DNA of 64,000 nucleotides from an uncultured Helicobacter sp. (GTDB lineage: Bacteria; Campylobacterota; Campylobacteria; Campylobacterales; Helicobacteraceae). The notes under the pieces are model-generated. The model made no database searches, was not told the DNA's origin, and saw only the letters and a program-made list of their open reading frames with translations. The translations under genes were made by a program, and so were the position numbers. The stretch lies in the NCBI RefSeq assembly GCF_910577135.1, contig NZ_CAJTLL010000007.1:44899-108898 (forward strand). Reading direction: 5' to 3'. Below are positions 54,782 to 64,000 of the stretch, in pieces (the first letter of the stretch is position 1; each line of letters starts with the position of its first letter).

Positions 54782-56578
54782 ATGGCAAAGCAACATATCC
54801 AGCCCTCTCATACGACTCAAAAGAGCTTCAATTATAGGTTTTTAGCACTTATAATTGCTGCATTACTTGGGATTTTTTTTTCTCTGCCCTCTTTTACCGA
54901 TATGAGCGGACGTAAAATCTCTTTAGGGCTTGATTTGCAAGGTGGGCTAAACCTCCTTTTGGGTGTGAAAACACAAGAGGCAATTAAAGCGCGATTTGCC
55001 TCCCTCGCTTCACAGATTGATTTTGATACAAAACGTGAGAAGATTCTCATTGATAATCTTAAGGCAAGTGAGGATAGCGTGAGCTTTGAGCTTTTTGATA
55101 TTGATGAAAAACCTAAGCTTGATGACATTCTCTCTCGAATTAATGGGCTATATATCAATGAGCGAGAGGGTAGGTATTTTATCACTTTCACACCTGAATA
55201 TGAAGAGGAGATTCAAAGTAGTGCCATAGCTCAAGCTATTGGCACGATTCGCAATCGCCTTGATGAGTTTGGCTTGAGTGAACCAAGCGTAACGCAGCAA
55301 GGCAAAGAGAATATACTTGTGCAGCTCCCCGGTATTAAGACAATAGAAGAAGAACAGAGGGCAAGGGATTTGATTGCTAAGCCCGCGCATTTGCAAATGA
55401 TGGCAGTAGATGAGGAGCGTAATGCACGAGTAAGCACGATGAGTGAGCTAGAGGCGCAAAAATATAATGATGTGATTTTGCCCTTTGTTAATACAAGTGA
55501 GTTGCAAAAGCTTGAAAAGCAGCTTCTTATGTTTAAAGAGGAAATGGCAAGTATTCCCACACATTCTCGCACACAGGACAATACGCAATATATGAATCTT
55601 GAAGCACAAATAGAATCGCTTGAATATGATGTGCGTGTTAAAAAAGCACAATCTAATCAAGTGATTCTACTCAAAGCTGTGCCTATACTTGATGGCTCGA
55701 TGATTACAGACGCACGTGCAGCTTTTGACCACAATAATCAATCCATTGTGAGCTTTAGCCTTGATGCGAAAGGCGCAAAGATTTTTGGCGAATTTTCCGG
55801 GGCGAATGTAGGCAAGCGTATGGCGATTGTGCTTGATGGCAAGGTGTATTCTGCACCTGTGATACGTGAGAGAATCGGCGGAGGAAGCGGACAAATTAGT
55901 GGAGGTTTTAGCATAGAGGAAGCGAGCGATTTAGCCATTGCGCTTAAAAGTGGAGCATTACCTGCGCCAATGGAAGTGCTTGAAAAGCGAAGTGTGGGAC
56001 CAAGCTTGGGCGAAGATTCTATTCGGGCGTCAATGATTGCGCTTATTAGCGGATTTGCATTAGTGGTTGTCTTTATGATGATGTATTATGCACTTGCAGG
56101 AGTGATTGCTGTAATTGCCTTATTTGTGAATATTGTGCTGATTATTGCTGTAATGGCGTGTTTTGGTGCGAGTTTGACATTGCCGGGTATGGCAGGCATC
56201 GTCTTAACGGTGGGTATGGCAGTTGATGCAAATATTATTATCAATGAAAGAATCCGCGAGGCATTACGCGGGGGCTTTGGTATAGCAAAATCCATAGAAA
56301 TGGGTTATGCGAATGCTTCAAGGGCGATTTTTGATTCTAATCTCACTACGCTTATTGCCGCTGTGCTGCTCTATGGCTTTGGAAGTGGAGCGATAAAGGG
56401 CTTTGCTATCACTATGGGCATAGGTATAAGCGCGTCTATTTTAACAGCTATTATCGGCACACACGGCATTTATCAGGCTATTTTGGGTTGGATTACAAAG
56501 AGTGGGAATATCCCTTTGTGGTTTGGGATTACACTCCCTCCTAAAGATAGTGCACAAGCACCTTTAAGGAGCAAATAA
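54782..56578 (+). CDS. secD: protein translocase subunit SecD
   Basis: 598 residues. First membrane helix at about 20-40, then [14 protein letters not shown], a large periplasmic P1 domain, and five C-terminal membrane helices with [19 protein letters not shown] (about 480). Uses the proton gradient to complete protein export. Longer than E. coli SecD in the first periplasmic region because of a helical insertion around 235-285. The secF start overlaps its stop (TAATG). Confidence 0.95.
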   Translation: MAKQHIQPSHTTQKSFNYRFLALIIAALLGIFFSLPSFTDMSGRKISLGLDLQGGLNLLLGVKTQEAIKARFASLASQIDFDTKREKILIDNLKASEDSVSFELFDIDEKPKLDDILSRINGLYINEREGRYFITFTPEYEEEIQSSAIAQAIGTIRNRLDEFGLSEPSVTQQGKENILVQLPGIKTIEEEQRARDLIAKPAHLQMMAVDEERNARVSTMSELEAQKYNDVILPFVNTSELQKLEKQLLMFKEEMASIPTHSRTQDNTQYMNLEAQIESLEYDVRVKKAQSNQVILLKAVPILDGSMITDARAAFDHNNQSIVSFSLDAKGAKIFGEFSGANVGKRMAIVLDGKVYSAPVIRERIGGGSGQISGGFSIEEASDLAIALKSGALPAPMEVLEKRSVGPSLGEDSIRASMIALISGFALVVVFMMMYYALAGVIAVIALFVNIVLIIAVMACFGASLTLPGMAGIVLTVGMAVDANIIINERIREALRGGFGIAKSIEMGYANASRAIFDSNLTTLIAAVLLYGFGSGAIKGFAITMGIGISASILTAIIGTHGIYQAILGWITKSGNIPLWFGITLPPKDSAQAPLRSK

Positions 56579-57549
56579 TGGAGATTTTTAAGAAAGTAAA
56601 AGTATATGACTTTGTCAAATATAGCTCCTATGGGCTAGTTATATCAAGCATTTTGATTATTGTTTCATTTGTGCTACTTGGCTTGAAGGGCTTTAATTTA
56701 GGCATTGACTTTGCTGGAGGCTCTATCGTGCAGTTGCAATACACACGGGCTGCGCCATTGCCACAAATCCGCGAATTACTCACCCAAGATGAGCGATTTA
56801 AAAATTCTCAAGTAAGTGAATTTGGTTCTAAGGAGGAGGTGTTGCTTAAAATCCCTTATACCCCAAGTGAAGCCAATGAGGATATTTCTAAGGATATTGT
56901 AACCCTTTTAGAGCCAAGTGGGAGTTTTGAACTACGTAGGGTGGATTCTGTAGGTCCTAAAGTGGGCGATGAATTAAAGAAAAATGGTATTATTGTCTTG
57001 ACACTCGCGCTTGTGGCGATGATGGTTTATATTTCATTTCGCTATGAGTGGAGATTCTCACTTGCTGGTGTGTTAGCACTCGTGCATGATGTGATTATTG
57101 TCTCTGGTGCGGTGATATTGGCAAATGTGGATTTTAATCTTGATGTTTTGGCCGCACTGCTTACGATTATTGGCTATTCTATTAATGATACGATTATTAT
57201 CTTTGATAGAATTCGTGAGCAAATGCTTATTAAGCGTCAAAAAGATATGAAATATGTGATTAATGAGGCGGTTTCTTGCACGCTTTCAAGGACATTGCTT
57301 ACATCTCTCACAGTGTTTTTTGTGGTGCTTACACTTTATCTTTTTGGTGGTGAAATCATCGTAGGATTCTCGCTGCCTATGCTGGTGGGCGTGATAGTGG
57401 CTACTTGTAGCTCTATGTTTGTTGCGCCACGTTTGGCATTGCTCTTTGGATTTAATTTAGATGAGTATTATCAAAAAGAAGCTAATAAGCTTAAAAAGCA
57501 AGAGGAAAAGAAGCGATTACGTGCGATGTATGAGCAAGGTCGTCTATAA
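56578..57549 (+). CDS. secF: protein translocase subunit SecF
   Basis: 323 residues. Six membrane helices with a periplasmic loop after the first; GIDFAGGSIVQLQY (about 42-55) and the SecF signature GYSINDTIIIFDRIREQM (about 199-216). C-terminal basic cytoplasmic tail. Partner of SecD. Confidence 0.95.
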   Translation: MEIFKKVKVYDFVKYSSYGLVISSILIIVSFVLLGLKGFNLGIDFAGGSIVQLQYTRAAPLPQIRELLTQDERFKNSQVSEFGSKEEVLLKIPYTPSEANEDISKDIVTLLEPSGSFELRRVDSVGPKVGDELKKNGIIVLTLALVAMMVYISFRYEWRFSLAGVLALVHDVIIVSGAVILANVDFNLDVLAALLTIIGYSINDTIIIFDRIREQMLIKRQKDMKYVINEAVSCTLSRTLLTSLTVFFVVLTLYLFGGEIIVGFSLPMLVGVIVATCSSMFVAPRLALLFGFNLDEYYQKEANKLKKQEEKKRLRAMYEQGRL

Positions 57550-57560
57550 AGGAGTAAGGT

Positions 57561-57902
57561 ATGGATTGGGGTAGGGTATTTTTTGTCTTTTTTAGCTTGA
57601 TGAGTTTGACTTTCACACTTGGTTTTTTGTATGAGAATAATATCATTATACTTTTTATTGCCACAGCGATTAATTTTATCGCTACAACTTTGCGTATAGG
57701 GGTGAAAAATAGCCTTTCAGCTGAGCTTTTTGCTAGTTCACTTGTGGCAGACTTTCATCTCATACCTGCTTTTATTTTTCTGCAAGTTTTTGGGGATATT
57801 GAAATCGCTACAGCACTTGTTGTAGGTGCGGCGGTGGCAAATCTATTTTCTATGATTTTACTTTGTATAGGCGGGGCGAAGGCTAAAGAGAGTGATTACT
57901 AG
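57561..57902 (+). CDS. small conserved membrane protein (DUF6394-like)
   Basis: 113 residues, three to four membrane helices. AAGGAG-like site (AAAGGAG) before the ATG. Follows secF as I recall HP1548 does in H. pylori, and resembles the epsilonproteobacterial DUF6394 family. Its function is unknown; a link with the Sec accessory genes is suggested only by position. Confidence 0.75.
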   Translation: MDWGRVFFVFFSLMSLTFTLGFLYENNIIILFIATAINFIATTLRIGVKNSLSAELFASSLVADFHLIPAFIFLQVFGDIEIATALVVGAAVANLFSMILLCIGGAKAKESDY

Positions 57903-57916
57903 ATAAAAGGCGGTAT

Positions 57917-58621
57917 ATGAAGCACACATTATGCAGGATAACCTTTTTTTCTCTGCTTAGTTTGTGTGGTGTTGCTTTTAGTGCCTGTGCGACTTATAAA
58001 CTCGAAGTTTCAAATGTATCCTTGTATAATGAGGGGGTGCAGATAGTGGATTCCATAAAGACAAAAAGCAAAGTGCGCCTTGAAGTAGGGCAGCATAAAG
58101 TGGGAAGTGCTAGTAGCATACCCTTAGCGCTTTTTGTATCTGCTGCTAATCTTTCTGCTCAATCAGTAATTTTTGATAGAAACAATGTATTGCTCTATCA
58201 AAATGGCAAACTTTTACCATCTTTAAGCAATGAGGAGATAAAAAGTGGCAGTTTTGATTATAGCTATATTATAGAATCTTATCATCTTTATATCCCGCCT
58301 GCTCCTGTACCAAGCCAATCTGTTGTGATAGCCTCGCCCTTTATTTATCGTGGGTATTGGGGAGGAGGATTCTATATTTATAATGATATGGTTTTTTCTG
58401 CGCGTGAGAGAATGCAGCGGCGAATAGAGCTTGAGGGGCAAAGGGCTAAACGTGCTATCATTATCTCAAGCGCATTGCAAAAAAATACGTTAGAACCTAA
58501 AGGTATGCCACGAGGAGGATTTGTGATATATTCACCTTCGGTATTGCAGGCAGGAGAGGTTGATATACGCGTTCGCGTGGGTGATGAGGAACATAGTTTT
58601 ACTTTAGAGATTGTGAAGTAG
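57917..58621 (+). CDS. hypothetical lipoprotein
   Basis: 234 residues. Signal peptide ending in the lipobox VAFSAC gives a mature N-terminal Cys at about residue 24. The mature part is mostly beta-rich with a Tyr/Gly-rich patch (YRGYWGGGFYIYND) and a helical charged stretch after it. No family was recognised. Located 14 nt after the DUF6394-like gene and 10 nt before another lipoprotein gene, so probably the same transcript. Confidence 0.75.
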   Translation: MKHTLCRITFFSLLSLCGVAFSACATYKLEVSNVSLYNEGVQIVDSIKTKSKVRLEVGQHKVGSASSIPLALFVSAANLSAQSVIFDRNNVLLYQNGKLLPSLSNEEIKSGSFDYSYIIESYHLYIPPAPVPSQSVVIASPFIYRGYWGGGFYIYNDMVFSARERMQRRIELEGQRAKRAIIISSALQKNTLEPKGMPRGGFVIYSPSVLQAGEVDIRVRVGDEEHSFTLEIVK

Positions 58622-58631
58622 GAAAGAAACG

Positions 58632-60680
58632 ATGAAAACATTTGCTATGTATATGTTAGGAGGCATAATTGTGAGTTTATGCTTTATGGCTTGTGGTGAG
58701 AGTAAAACCCAAGAGGAGCATTCATCTACACAGGAGCAAGGGCAAATACCCTTTAAACTCCAAGGCAATGAGAATTTGGATGCCCTTATGGATAAAATTC
58801 TTATGCAGTATGCACCTTTAAGCGGAAATACGCACTTTTTTGATACTAGAGAGATACAAGCCGATAGCACACAATTTACACCCATAGATGAACAACGCAA
58901 TAAAATTTACCATCTTCTTTATGAAGCATATAAGGAGAATCGGGCTCATTATATAGAGAGCGCTTTGCTTGAGAGTGTTTTGGGCACACAGAGAGAATGG
59001 AATGTGCTATCCACTTCAGCACAGCCTTATATGGAAATCCCTTCTTTAGAACGTTTAGATACAGATATAGTCCTTGCTCTTAGTCTTTTGTTTTTGAATG
59101 ACAATAAGGGTGATAGTAGTGAATTTGATAAACTACTTAAGCAGCAATATCAAAGCGCCAAGGGAAGCGGTACATTAAGCACGATTATAGAATCCCAAAT
59201 CCAAGCACGACTTTTAGCCCTTTATGGCTTATATCATTTAGATGCAATCAATCAAAATATGGAGCATTTAGCCACGCATCAGGTACGTGTGAGCCTAGAA
59301 TCAGACCTAGAGCAATATAAAGATTTTATTTTAAAAGAACATTTTGATGTATATCAAAAGGCTTTTTCTCTTCTTAAGGAAGAGATTCTCAAACAACAAG
59401 CCCCTATGGATAGAATCTTGGCAAAACTCCTTGAGTATCCACAATCCTTAAATACATCCTTAACGGACAATGATGATATATATTCACATATTGAGCATTT
59501 AAAAAATGCTTATGAGATATTTAAAACGCATAGCTTTAATAGCCCCCAAGTCCAAGATATCATCAGCATTGCACAAAATCCTTTGAAGAATGTGTATAGC
59601 AACACATTGATAGCAAATTACCTTTATGGGCTTGATTATTTGAGTTTAATGTTTTTAGATGATAATGGGCAGAGCAATATTCCTTTAGCGCTAGACTATT
59701 TGCAAAAAGATTTTAAATCCTATCAAATTACGCAACATCGGTTTGATGCAGCTTTATTCCAAAACTATATATCTTCGATATTTATAGGTGCGTATTTTTT
59801 GTCTCAAACGTATAAAGATCAGGTTTATTTTGAAGAGTTATTGCGTCTTATTCGAGCTGAAATATCACAATATAATGATGTAATGAGTGAAAAGGATAAG
59901 GAGTTATATCAAGATGCGCTTTTTATCTTAGGACAAACTGATAAGAGTAAGTTTCTAGCCATTACATTTGTGGATAATAGACCAAAGGAAGAAGAAGGTT
60001 ATGTAAAAATCCCACTTGTACTTTCTCCGCAAGAAAATGCACATATTAGAAGTATTATGTCTAAAGAGAAAAATACCGCAGAGGAGCACAAAGATGTATG
60101 TCTTAATCCAAGCGATATAAGTTTTATGCTGGCTTTGACATACCAAGCTTACAAAATGCAAGGTTTTGAGGGTGTTGCCCCAGAAATGTTTCAAATTCGG
60201 CTTGATGAAGTTTTTGATATAGAGCAATTCCGCCAATTACCGCTTTCAAGGCATTTAATCGATTTTGATACTTTTATGGTTTTGGGCGTGGCTGATAAGC
60301 AATGTTATGCGCAGGAATTAGATGTGAGTGAGCGTTTGGCTGTGCTTGAGGCAAAGGAGCAGATTTGTGGATATAATTTGTATTTTGATAAAGAAAACGG
60401 ATTCGTGGTTGATGATATTCTACCCTCTCGAGTCTTAGAGCAAACAGCCGATGGCAATATTTACTATCGCTTAAAAGTGGCCGATATGAATCTTAATCAA
60501 TTTCTTTTTCATAATGATGAAAATGCACTGAGTGCGTTAAAGCAAGCAGATAATACAGGGGAGATATTACCTGTGCTACTTACATTTTTCCCTCATATGC
60601 AGACATATCTAAACAATCGCCTTTTACCTAATGAGGCAAATGAAATTATTAAAAGAGCAACGCCTAGGTCTTGTAAGTAA
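58632..60680 (+). CDS. large hypothetical lipoprotein
   Basis: 682 residues. Lipobox SLCFMACG at about 16-23, then an acidic/Gln-rich spacer and a long all-helical body (about 50-680). No repeats, catalytic motif or known domain were recognised. Ten bases after the preceding lipoprotein gene, with GGAAAG before the ATG. Probably outer- or inner-membrane tethered in the periplasm. It converges on the thioesterase gene, 3 nt apart. Confidence 0.75.
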   Translation: MKTFAMYMLGGIIVSLCFMACGESKTQEEHSSTQEQGQIPFKLQGNENLDALMDKILMQYAPLSGNTHFFDTREIQADSTQFTPIDEQRNKIYHLLYEAYKENRAHYIESALLESVLGTQREWNVLSTSAQPYMEIPSLERLDTDIVLALSLLFLNDNKGDSSEFDKLLKQQYQSAKGSGTLSTIIESQIQARLLALYGLYHLDAINQNMEHLATHQVRVSLESDLEQYKDFILKEHFDVYQKAFSLLKEEILKQQAPMDRILAKLLEYPQSLNTSLTDNDDIYSHIEHLKNAYEIFKTHSFNSPQVQDIISIAQNPLKNVYSNTLIANYLYGLDYLSLMFLDDNGQSNIPLALDYLQKDFKSYQITQHRFDAALFQNYISSIFIGAYFLSQTYKDQVYFEELLRLIRAEISQYNDVMSEKDKELYQDALFILGQTDKSKFLAITFVDNRPKEEEGYVKIPLVLSPQENAHIRSIMSKEKNTAEEHKDVCLNPSDISFMLALTYQAYKMQGFEGVAPEMFQIRLDEVFDIEQFRQLPLSRHLIDFDTFMVLGVADKQCYAQELDVSERLAVLEAKEQICGYNLYFDKENGFVVDDILPSRVLEQTADGNIYYRLKVADMNLNQFLFHNDENALSALKQADNTGEILPVLLTFFPHMQTYLNNRLLPNEANEIIKRATPRSCK

Positions 60681-60683
60681 TAT

Positions 60684-61151
60684 TTATGCGTTTGTTTTGA
60701 TTTTCATTCTAAATTCTTTGCGTTTTTTTGCTTCTTCAAAACGTCTTTTTTCGTTTTCAGTAGTGGGGTTAAGTGGGGGAATCTGCACCTTTTTGCCATT
60801 GCTATCAATGGCTACCATTGTGAAATAGCAACTATTGCAATGTGTCACAAAGCGATTTTTAATATCTTCACTAATCACTTTGATCCCTACTTCACAGCTA
60901 CTACTCCCTACATAATTCACAGAAGCGAGGAAAATCACTAAAGAACCAATAGGAATAGGATTCTTAAACACCATACCATCTACACCGATAGTTACCACAC
61001 CACAGCCACAATATCGCGTAGCACACGCATAAGCGACTTGGTCGAGGAGCTTCATTAGCTCTCCTCCGTGCATTACTCCGCTAAAGTTTGCCATACTTGG
61101 TGAGGCAAGCACACTCATTGTTAAGCATTTGGGGTCGAAGATGTCTTCCAT
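60684..61151 (-). CDS. acyl-CoA thioesterase, hot-dog fold (YciA-like)
   Basis: 155 residues. Hot-dog domain with MANFSGVMHGGELMKLLDQV (about 20-39), containing the conserved N/H-G-G and D of the BACH/YciA subgroup, and VDGMVFKNPIPIGSLV. A basic C-terminal tail follows. Hydrolyses acyl-CoA in the cytoplasm; chain preference unknown. GGAGG lies before the ATG. Convergent with the large lipoprotein gene. Confidence 0.88.
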   Translation of the reverse strand: MEDIFDPKCLTMSVLASPSMANFSGVMHGGELMKLLDQVAYACATRYCGCGVVTIGVDGMVFKNPIPIGSLVIFLASVNYVGSSSCEVGIKVISEDIKNRFVTHCNSCYFTMVAIDSNGKKVQIPPLNPTTENEKRRFEEAKKRKEFRMKIKTNA

Positions 61152-61347
61152 GTGTTTGTATCCTCCAAAAAAGATAATTTTATTTTAAACTTTATAAGAG
61201 ATTATTATGCGATGACAAGGTTACTACTTATGTAAATAAACGGTAAGAGTGCTTATTTTTATCTCTCTAGTGTCCATAAAAGTAACCTTAATTCTATGCT
61301 TTTGTATCATCTAATGTCTAAAAAGAGAAAAAATTGCTGAAAATAAT

Positions 61348-61374
61348 TAAAGTTTTTTTGTTGTAGAACGATAT
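61348..61374 (+). promoter_or_regulatory. sigma-28 (FliA) promoter of flaA
   Basis: TAAAG (61348-61352), a 16-nt spacer and CGATAT (61369-61374), matching the FliA-type promoter used for flaA in Campylobacter and Helicobacter. The predicted leader is about 50 nt with AAAGGAG before the ATG. Confidence 0.75.
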
Positions 61375-61431
61375 GTATTTCAACCTAAAGGCAGGGACGC
61401 CTCTAAGGAAAAAATACATAAAGGAGTTACT

Positions 61432-62955
61432 ATGGCTTTTCAAGTCAATACTAACGTTAATGCGCTTAACGCGCACGCTCAATCTACCTTTACTCAATAT
61501 AATCTTAAAAATTCAATGGAGAAATTGAGTTCAGGTCTTCGTATTAATAAGGCTGCAGATGATGCTTCAGGTATGACAATTGCTGATAGTTTGCGTTCTC
61601 AAGCAAGTGCATTGGGGCAAGCTATTAGAAATACAAATGATGGTATGGGGATTATTCAAATCGCGGATAAAGCGATGGATGAGCAAATCAAAATCCTAGA
61701 TACTATCAAAACTAAAGCTGTTCAAGCAGCTCAAGATGGGCAAAGCACGCAATCACGTTCAATGATTCAAATGGACATTAAACGTTTGATTGAAGGTTTG
61801 GATAATATTGGGAATACAACTACTTATAATGGTATGGCATTGCTCTCTGGTGCATTTTCTAATAAAGAGTTTCAAGTGGGTGCATATTCTAACCAATCTA
61901 TTAAAGCTTCTATTGGTGCGACTACTTCTGATAAAATCGGGCAAGTGCGTATTGAGACAGGAGCATTAGTGACAGCTTCTGGTGATGTTACTATAACATT
62001 TAAGAATGTAGATGGTGTAAATGACGTAACTCTAGAATCTGTGAAAATTTCTTCATCTGCAGGGACAGGTCTAGGTGTTTTGACTGAAGTTATCAATAAA
62101 AACTCCGATAAGACAGGTATTCGTGCCACAGCAAATGCGATTACTACTTCGGACGTATCTATTGCGAGTGGAAGTTTAGCAGGCGTAATGATTAATGGTA
62201 TCTCAATTGGTGATATTATTGGAATTAAGAAAAATGATAGCGATGGTCGTTTAGTGCAGGCTTTCAACGCAGCTACAATGCACACAGGTGTGGAAGCTTA
62301 CACAGACAACCTTGGACGCTTAAATTTACGAAGCACAGATGGACGCGGTATTGATTTGAGGGCGACTGGTGCAGTCCAGGGGCAAGGTGATCAGGCTATC
62401 CAGACTCTCAACGGTGGGCAAAGTATCACAAATGGCTCTACTAACTATGGACGCCTTTCATTAGTGCGAACTGATGCAAGAGATATTGTGATTTCTGGTG
62501 TAAATATCAGCTCAACAGGTTATACTGATGAAACAAAAGTTGCTCAAACAACAGCGAATCTTAGAGATGTAACTGGTGTATTTAACGCTGATATAAAATC
62601 TGCTTCAGGCGCAAACTACAATGCCGTTATCGCAAGTGGTGGTGCAGACCTTGGCGCTGGTGTGACAAGTCTTAGGGGTGCGATGGTAACAATGGATATT
62701 GCAGAATCTGCGCAAAAAATGCTTGATAAGATTAGAGCTGACCTCGGTTCTGTTCAAGGGCAAATGGTAAGCACAGTAAACAACATCACTATTACTCAAG
62801 TGAATGTTAAGGCTGCTGAATCTGGCATTCGTGAAGTAGATTTTGCGGCTGAAAGTTCAGAGTTTAGTAAGCTCAATATTCTTGCTCAATCTGGTAGCTA
62901 TGCACTTTCTCAAGCAAATGCTATCCAGCAAAATATCTTAAGACTTCTTAACTAA
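61432..62955 (+). CDS. flaA: flagellin A
   Basis: 507 residues, matching the length of Helicobacter FlaA. Conserved D0/D1 ends: [15 protein letters not shown] at the N-terminus with [17 protein letters not shown] (about 31-47), and the C-terminal [13 protein letters not shown]. The central variable D2/D3 region (about 170-410) is Ser/Thr-rich, the region modified by pseudaminic acid in relatives. Major filament subunit, exported by the flagellar type III system. Monocistronic, with a hairpin after the stop. Confidence 0.97.
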   Translation: MAFQVNTNVNALNAHAQSTFTQYNLKNSMEKLSSGLRINKAADDASGMTIADSLRSQASALGQAIRNTNDGMGIIQIADKAMDEQIKILDTIKTKAVQAAQDGQSTQSRSMIQMDIKRLIEGLDNIGNTTTYNGMALLSGAFSNKEFQVGAYSNQSIKASIGATTSDKIGQVRIETGALVTASGDVTITFKNVDGVNDVTLESVKISSSAGTGLGVLTEVINKNSDKTGIRATANAITTSDVSIASGSLAGVMINGISIGDIIGIKKNDSDGRLVQAFNAATMHTGVEAYTDNLGRLNLRSTDGRGIDLRATGAVQGQGDQAIQTLNGGQSITNGSTNYGRLSLVRTDARDIVISGVNISSTGYTDETKVAQTTANLRDVTGVFNADIKSASGANYNAVIASGGADLGAGVTSLRGAMVTMDIAESAQKMLDKIRADLGSVQGQMVSTVNNITITQVNVKAAESGIREVDFAAESSEFSKLNILAQSGSYALSQANAIQQNILRLLN

Positions 62956-62978
62956 TTAAGATATATTCAACTTCTTTT

Positions 62979-63000
62979 CCTCCTCTGCAACAAGGGGAGG
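62979..63000 (+). terminator. hairpin after flaA
   Basis: CCTCCTC / GGGGAGG, 7-bp stem (one G-U) with an 8-nt loop, 24 nt after the flaA stop. The downstream tract is only partly T-rich. Confidence 0.55.
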
Positions 63001-63170
63001 TTATTCCCTTTCTTAATATTCTCTTATATAAATACTAAAGATTTGGTTTTGTAATCCGCTAGAATTTCTTTTGTAAAATTTAAGTTTAAATCTTATTTGG
63101 GTTTTGAAAGACTTATTGACCGATAGATTGATTGTTTTGATAGTAATAGTAGCGATTTTAAGCGATAATG

Positions 63171-63247
63171 TGGCACGCCCGAAGGGAGTCGAACCCCTAA
63201 CCCCCAGATCCGAAGTCTGGTGCTCTATCCAATTGAGCTACGAACGC
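63171..63247 (-). tRNA. tRNA-Arg (anticodon TCG)
   Basis: The anticodon stem CCAGA/TCTGG encloses CTTCGGA, the T loop is TTCGACT, and CCA is encoded. The acceptor pairs GCGTTCG with CGGGCGT, including three G-U pairs. First of three tightly packed minus-strand tRNAs. Confidence 0.94.
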
Positions 63248-63267
63248 ATTTGAAAAGTTATAAAATA

Positions 63268-63345
63268 TGGGGTGGGTGATGGGGTTCGAACCCACGACCC
63301 TCAGAGCCACAACCTGATGCTCTAACCAGCTGAGCTACACCCACC
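63268..63345 (-). tRNA. tRNA-His (anticodon GTG)
   Basis: The acceptor GTGGGTG pairs perfectly, the anticodon loop is TTGTGGC, and the extra G at -1 (63345) typical of tRNA-His is encoded, as is CCA. Confidence 0.95.
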
Positions 63346-63361
63346 ATATAAAAAGAAGCAA

Positions 63362-63439
63362 TGGTCGGGGCGAAAGGATTCGAACCTTCGACCCCTTGGT
63401 CCCAAACCAAGTGCGCTAACCAGACTGCGCTACGCCCCG
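63362..63439 (-). tRNA. tRNA-Pro (anticodon TGG)
   Basis: Acceptor CGGGGCG/CGCCCCG, anticodon stem CTTGG/CCAAG with loop TTTGGGA, encoded CCA. Confidence 0.96.
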
Positions 63440-63607
63440 ACATAAAAGGGCGCTATTATAATACAACCTTATTTTTTTGTCAAGGATATTTCTTGAGCAA
63501 GAGGCTTGTATCTTGCCTCTGATGCTTTTGTGTTAATTGTAGTTGTTTCCAAGGTTTTTTGTTATTTCTCTTTATATGGAGCAAAATATCCAGCTCAAAA
63601 ACCAACA

Positions 63608-64000
63608 CTATGGCTTAAGAATATCAAGATTCTCATCATAATCTTGCGTTTGTATCCCCAATATATGTAACAATGTATGAAATACATAATCGTGGTTTAA
63701 AGTGGTATTTATGTGGTTTAAAGCGAGGTTAGGAAGCTGTCCCCATTGTGTGCTAAACCACATAATAGAAGGGATATGCTTTTGATATTTTGGTGCAAGA
63801 TTATAGCCTAAGCCCCCGTGCATATACTGCCCCAATTCCCCTAAACTCTCCCCATGGTCGCTCACATACCACAGCATAGAGCGCATAGAGCTTTTTTGTA
63901 AAATATGTATCATTTGTGCCAATACCCAATCTCCATAGCGCAGAGTATTATCATAGGCATTGACTATTTCTTCATAATCGCATTTTGAGAGTTCTTTATG
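63608..64000 (-). CDS. eptA: phosphoethanolamine transferase, EptA family (partial, N-terminus beyond window)
   Basis: The visible C-terminal 130 residues contain the sulfatase-fold metal site YVSDHGESLGE followed by GQYMHGGLGYNLAPKYQKHI and PSIMWFS, the diagnostic pattern of EptA/EptC enzymes. The frame is open to the window edge (EEIVNAYDNTLRYGDWV precedes). Adds phosphoethanolamine from phosphatidylethanolamine to lipid A or, in C. jejuni, also to the flagellar rod protein FlgG. Whether the full gene is intact cannot be seen. The nearby tRNAs and flaA are not obviously linked to it. Confidence 0.88.
   Translation of the reverse strand, partial: HKELSKCDYEEIVNAYDNTLRYGDWVLAQMIHILQKSSMRSMLWYVSDHGESLGELGQYMHGGLGYNLAPKYQKHIPSIMWFSTQWGQLPNLALNHINTTLNHDYVFHTLLHILGIQTQDYDENLDILKP

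Noticed and set aside
61872..62285. 137-residue minus-strand frame inside flaA
   Set aside because: Shadow of the flagellin coding sequence, which is unambiguous at both ends.
1..64000. CRISPR arrays, prophage, insertion sequences, rRNA operons
   Set aside because: No regularly spaced repeats, no integrase or transposase motifs and no rRNA sequence were seen. The repeats found are homopolymers, one dispersed pair and one short direct repeat.

Overview
The window looks like chromosome from an enterohepatic Helicobacter (H. hepaticus / H. cinaedi type). Several gene blocks follow the gene order I recall from H. pylori: DUF1882-glyA-lysS-cvpA; flgI-flgJ-like-flgS; aroA-ispH-rpsA-hypothetical-serA; nhaA-yajC-secD-secF-DUF6394. 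Two further items, a Campylobacter-type major porin and a complete periplasmic nitrate reductase operon, fit enterohepatic species rather than H. pylori. No phage, insertion sequence, rRNA or CRISPR array was seen. The species call is inference from memory of gene order, not from a search.

Layout. 0-5 kb (minus): SPOR-domain protein cut by the window edge, DUF1882 protein, glyA, lysS, cvpA. 5-13 kb (plus): menaquinone prenyltransferase, two hypotheticals, aspartate aminotransferase, then a tight run of sialidase-like protein, membrane protein, LTA-synthase-like enzyme and MnmD-type methyltransferase. 13-22 kb: tRNA-Pro, flagellar set behind a sigma-54-like promoter, aroA, ispH, rpsA, serA. 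22-24 kb is a decayed region with a Fic-family remnant and a C14 tract. 24-28.4 kb: metK, an ATPase, and a second LTA-synthase-like gene split at a G10 tract. 28.5-37.3 kb: tRNA-Asn, MOMP porin, napAGHBLD. 37.7-39.6 kb (minus): gmd followed by a broken FkbM methyltransferase with two G tracts. 40-46 kb: small lipoprotein, FUSC transporter, ADP-heptose operon gmhB-hldD-hldE-gmhA. 46-51 kb: a Cys-rich protein and a two-gene 2-hydroxyacyl-CoA dehydratase/activase-like pair. 51.5-60.7 kb: tandem NhaA antiporters, yajC-secD-secF, DUF6394 and two lipoproteins. 60.7-64 kb: thioesterase, flaA flagellin behind a sigma-28-like promoter, three tRNAs, and the C-terminal part of an EptA-type transferase cut by the window edge.

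Themes. Cell-surface variation stands out. There are six homopolymeric C/G tracts of 8-15 nt, three inside surface-modification genes (LTA-synthase-like and FkbM), and three alkaline-phosphatase-superfamily envelope transferases. Anaerobic respiration is represented by nap, preceded by a perfect TTGAT-N4-ATCAA box at the class II position, and by a futalosine-pathway menaquinone gene. Motility regulation is represented by sigma-54-like control of an operon that itself contains the sigma-54 pathway kinase, and by sigma-28-like control of flaA.
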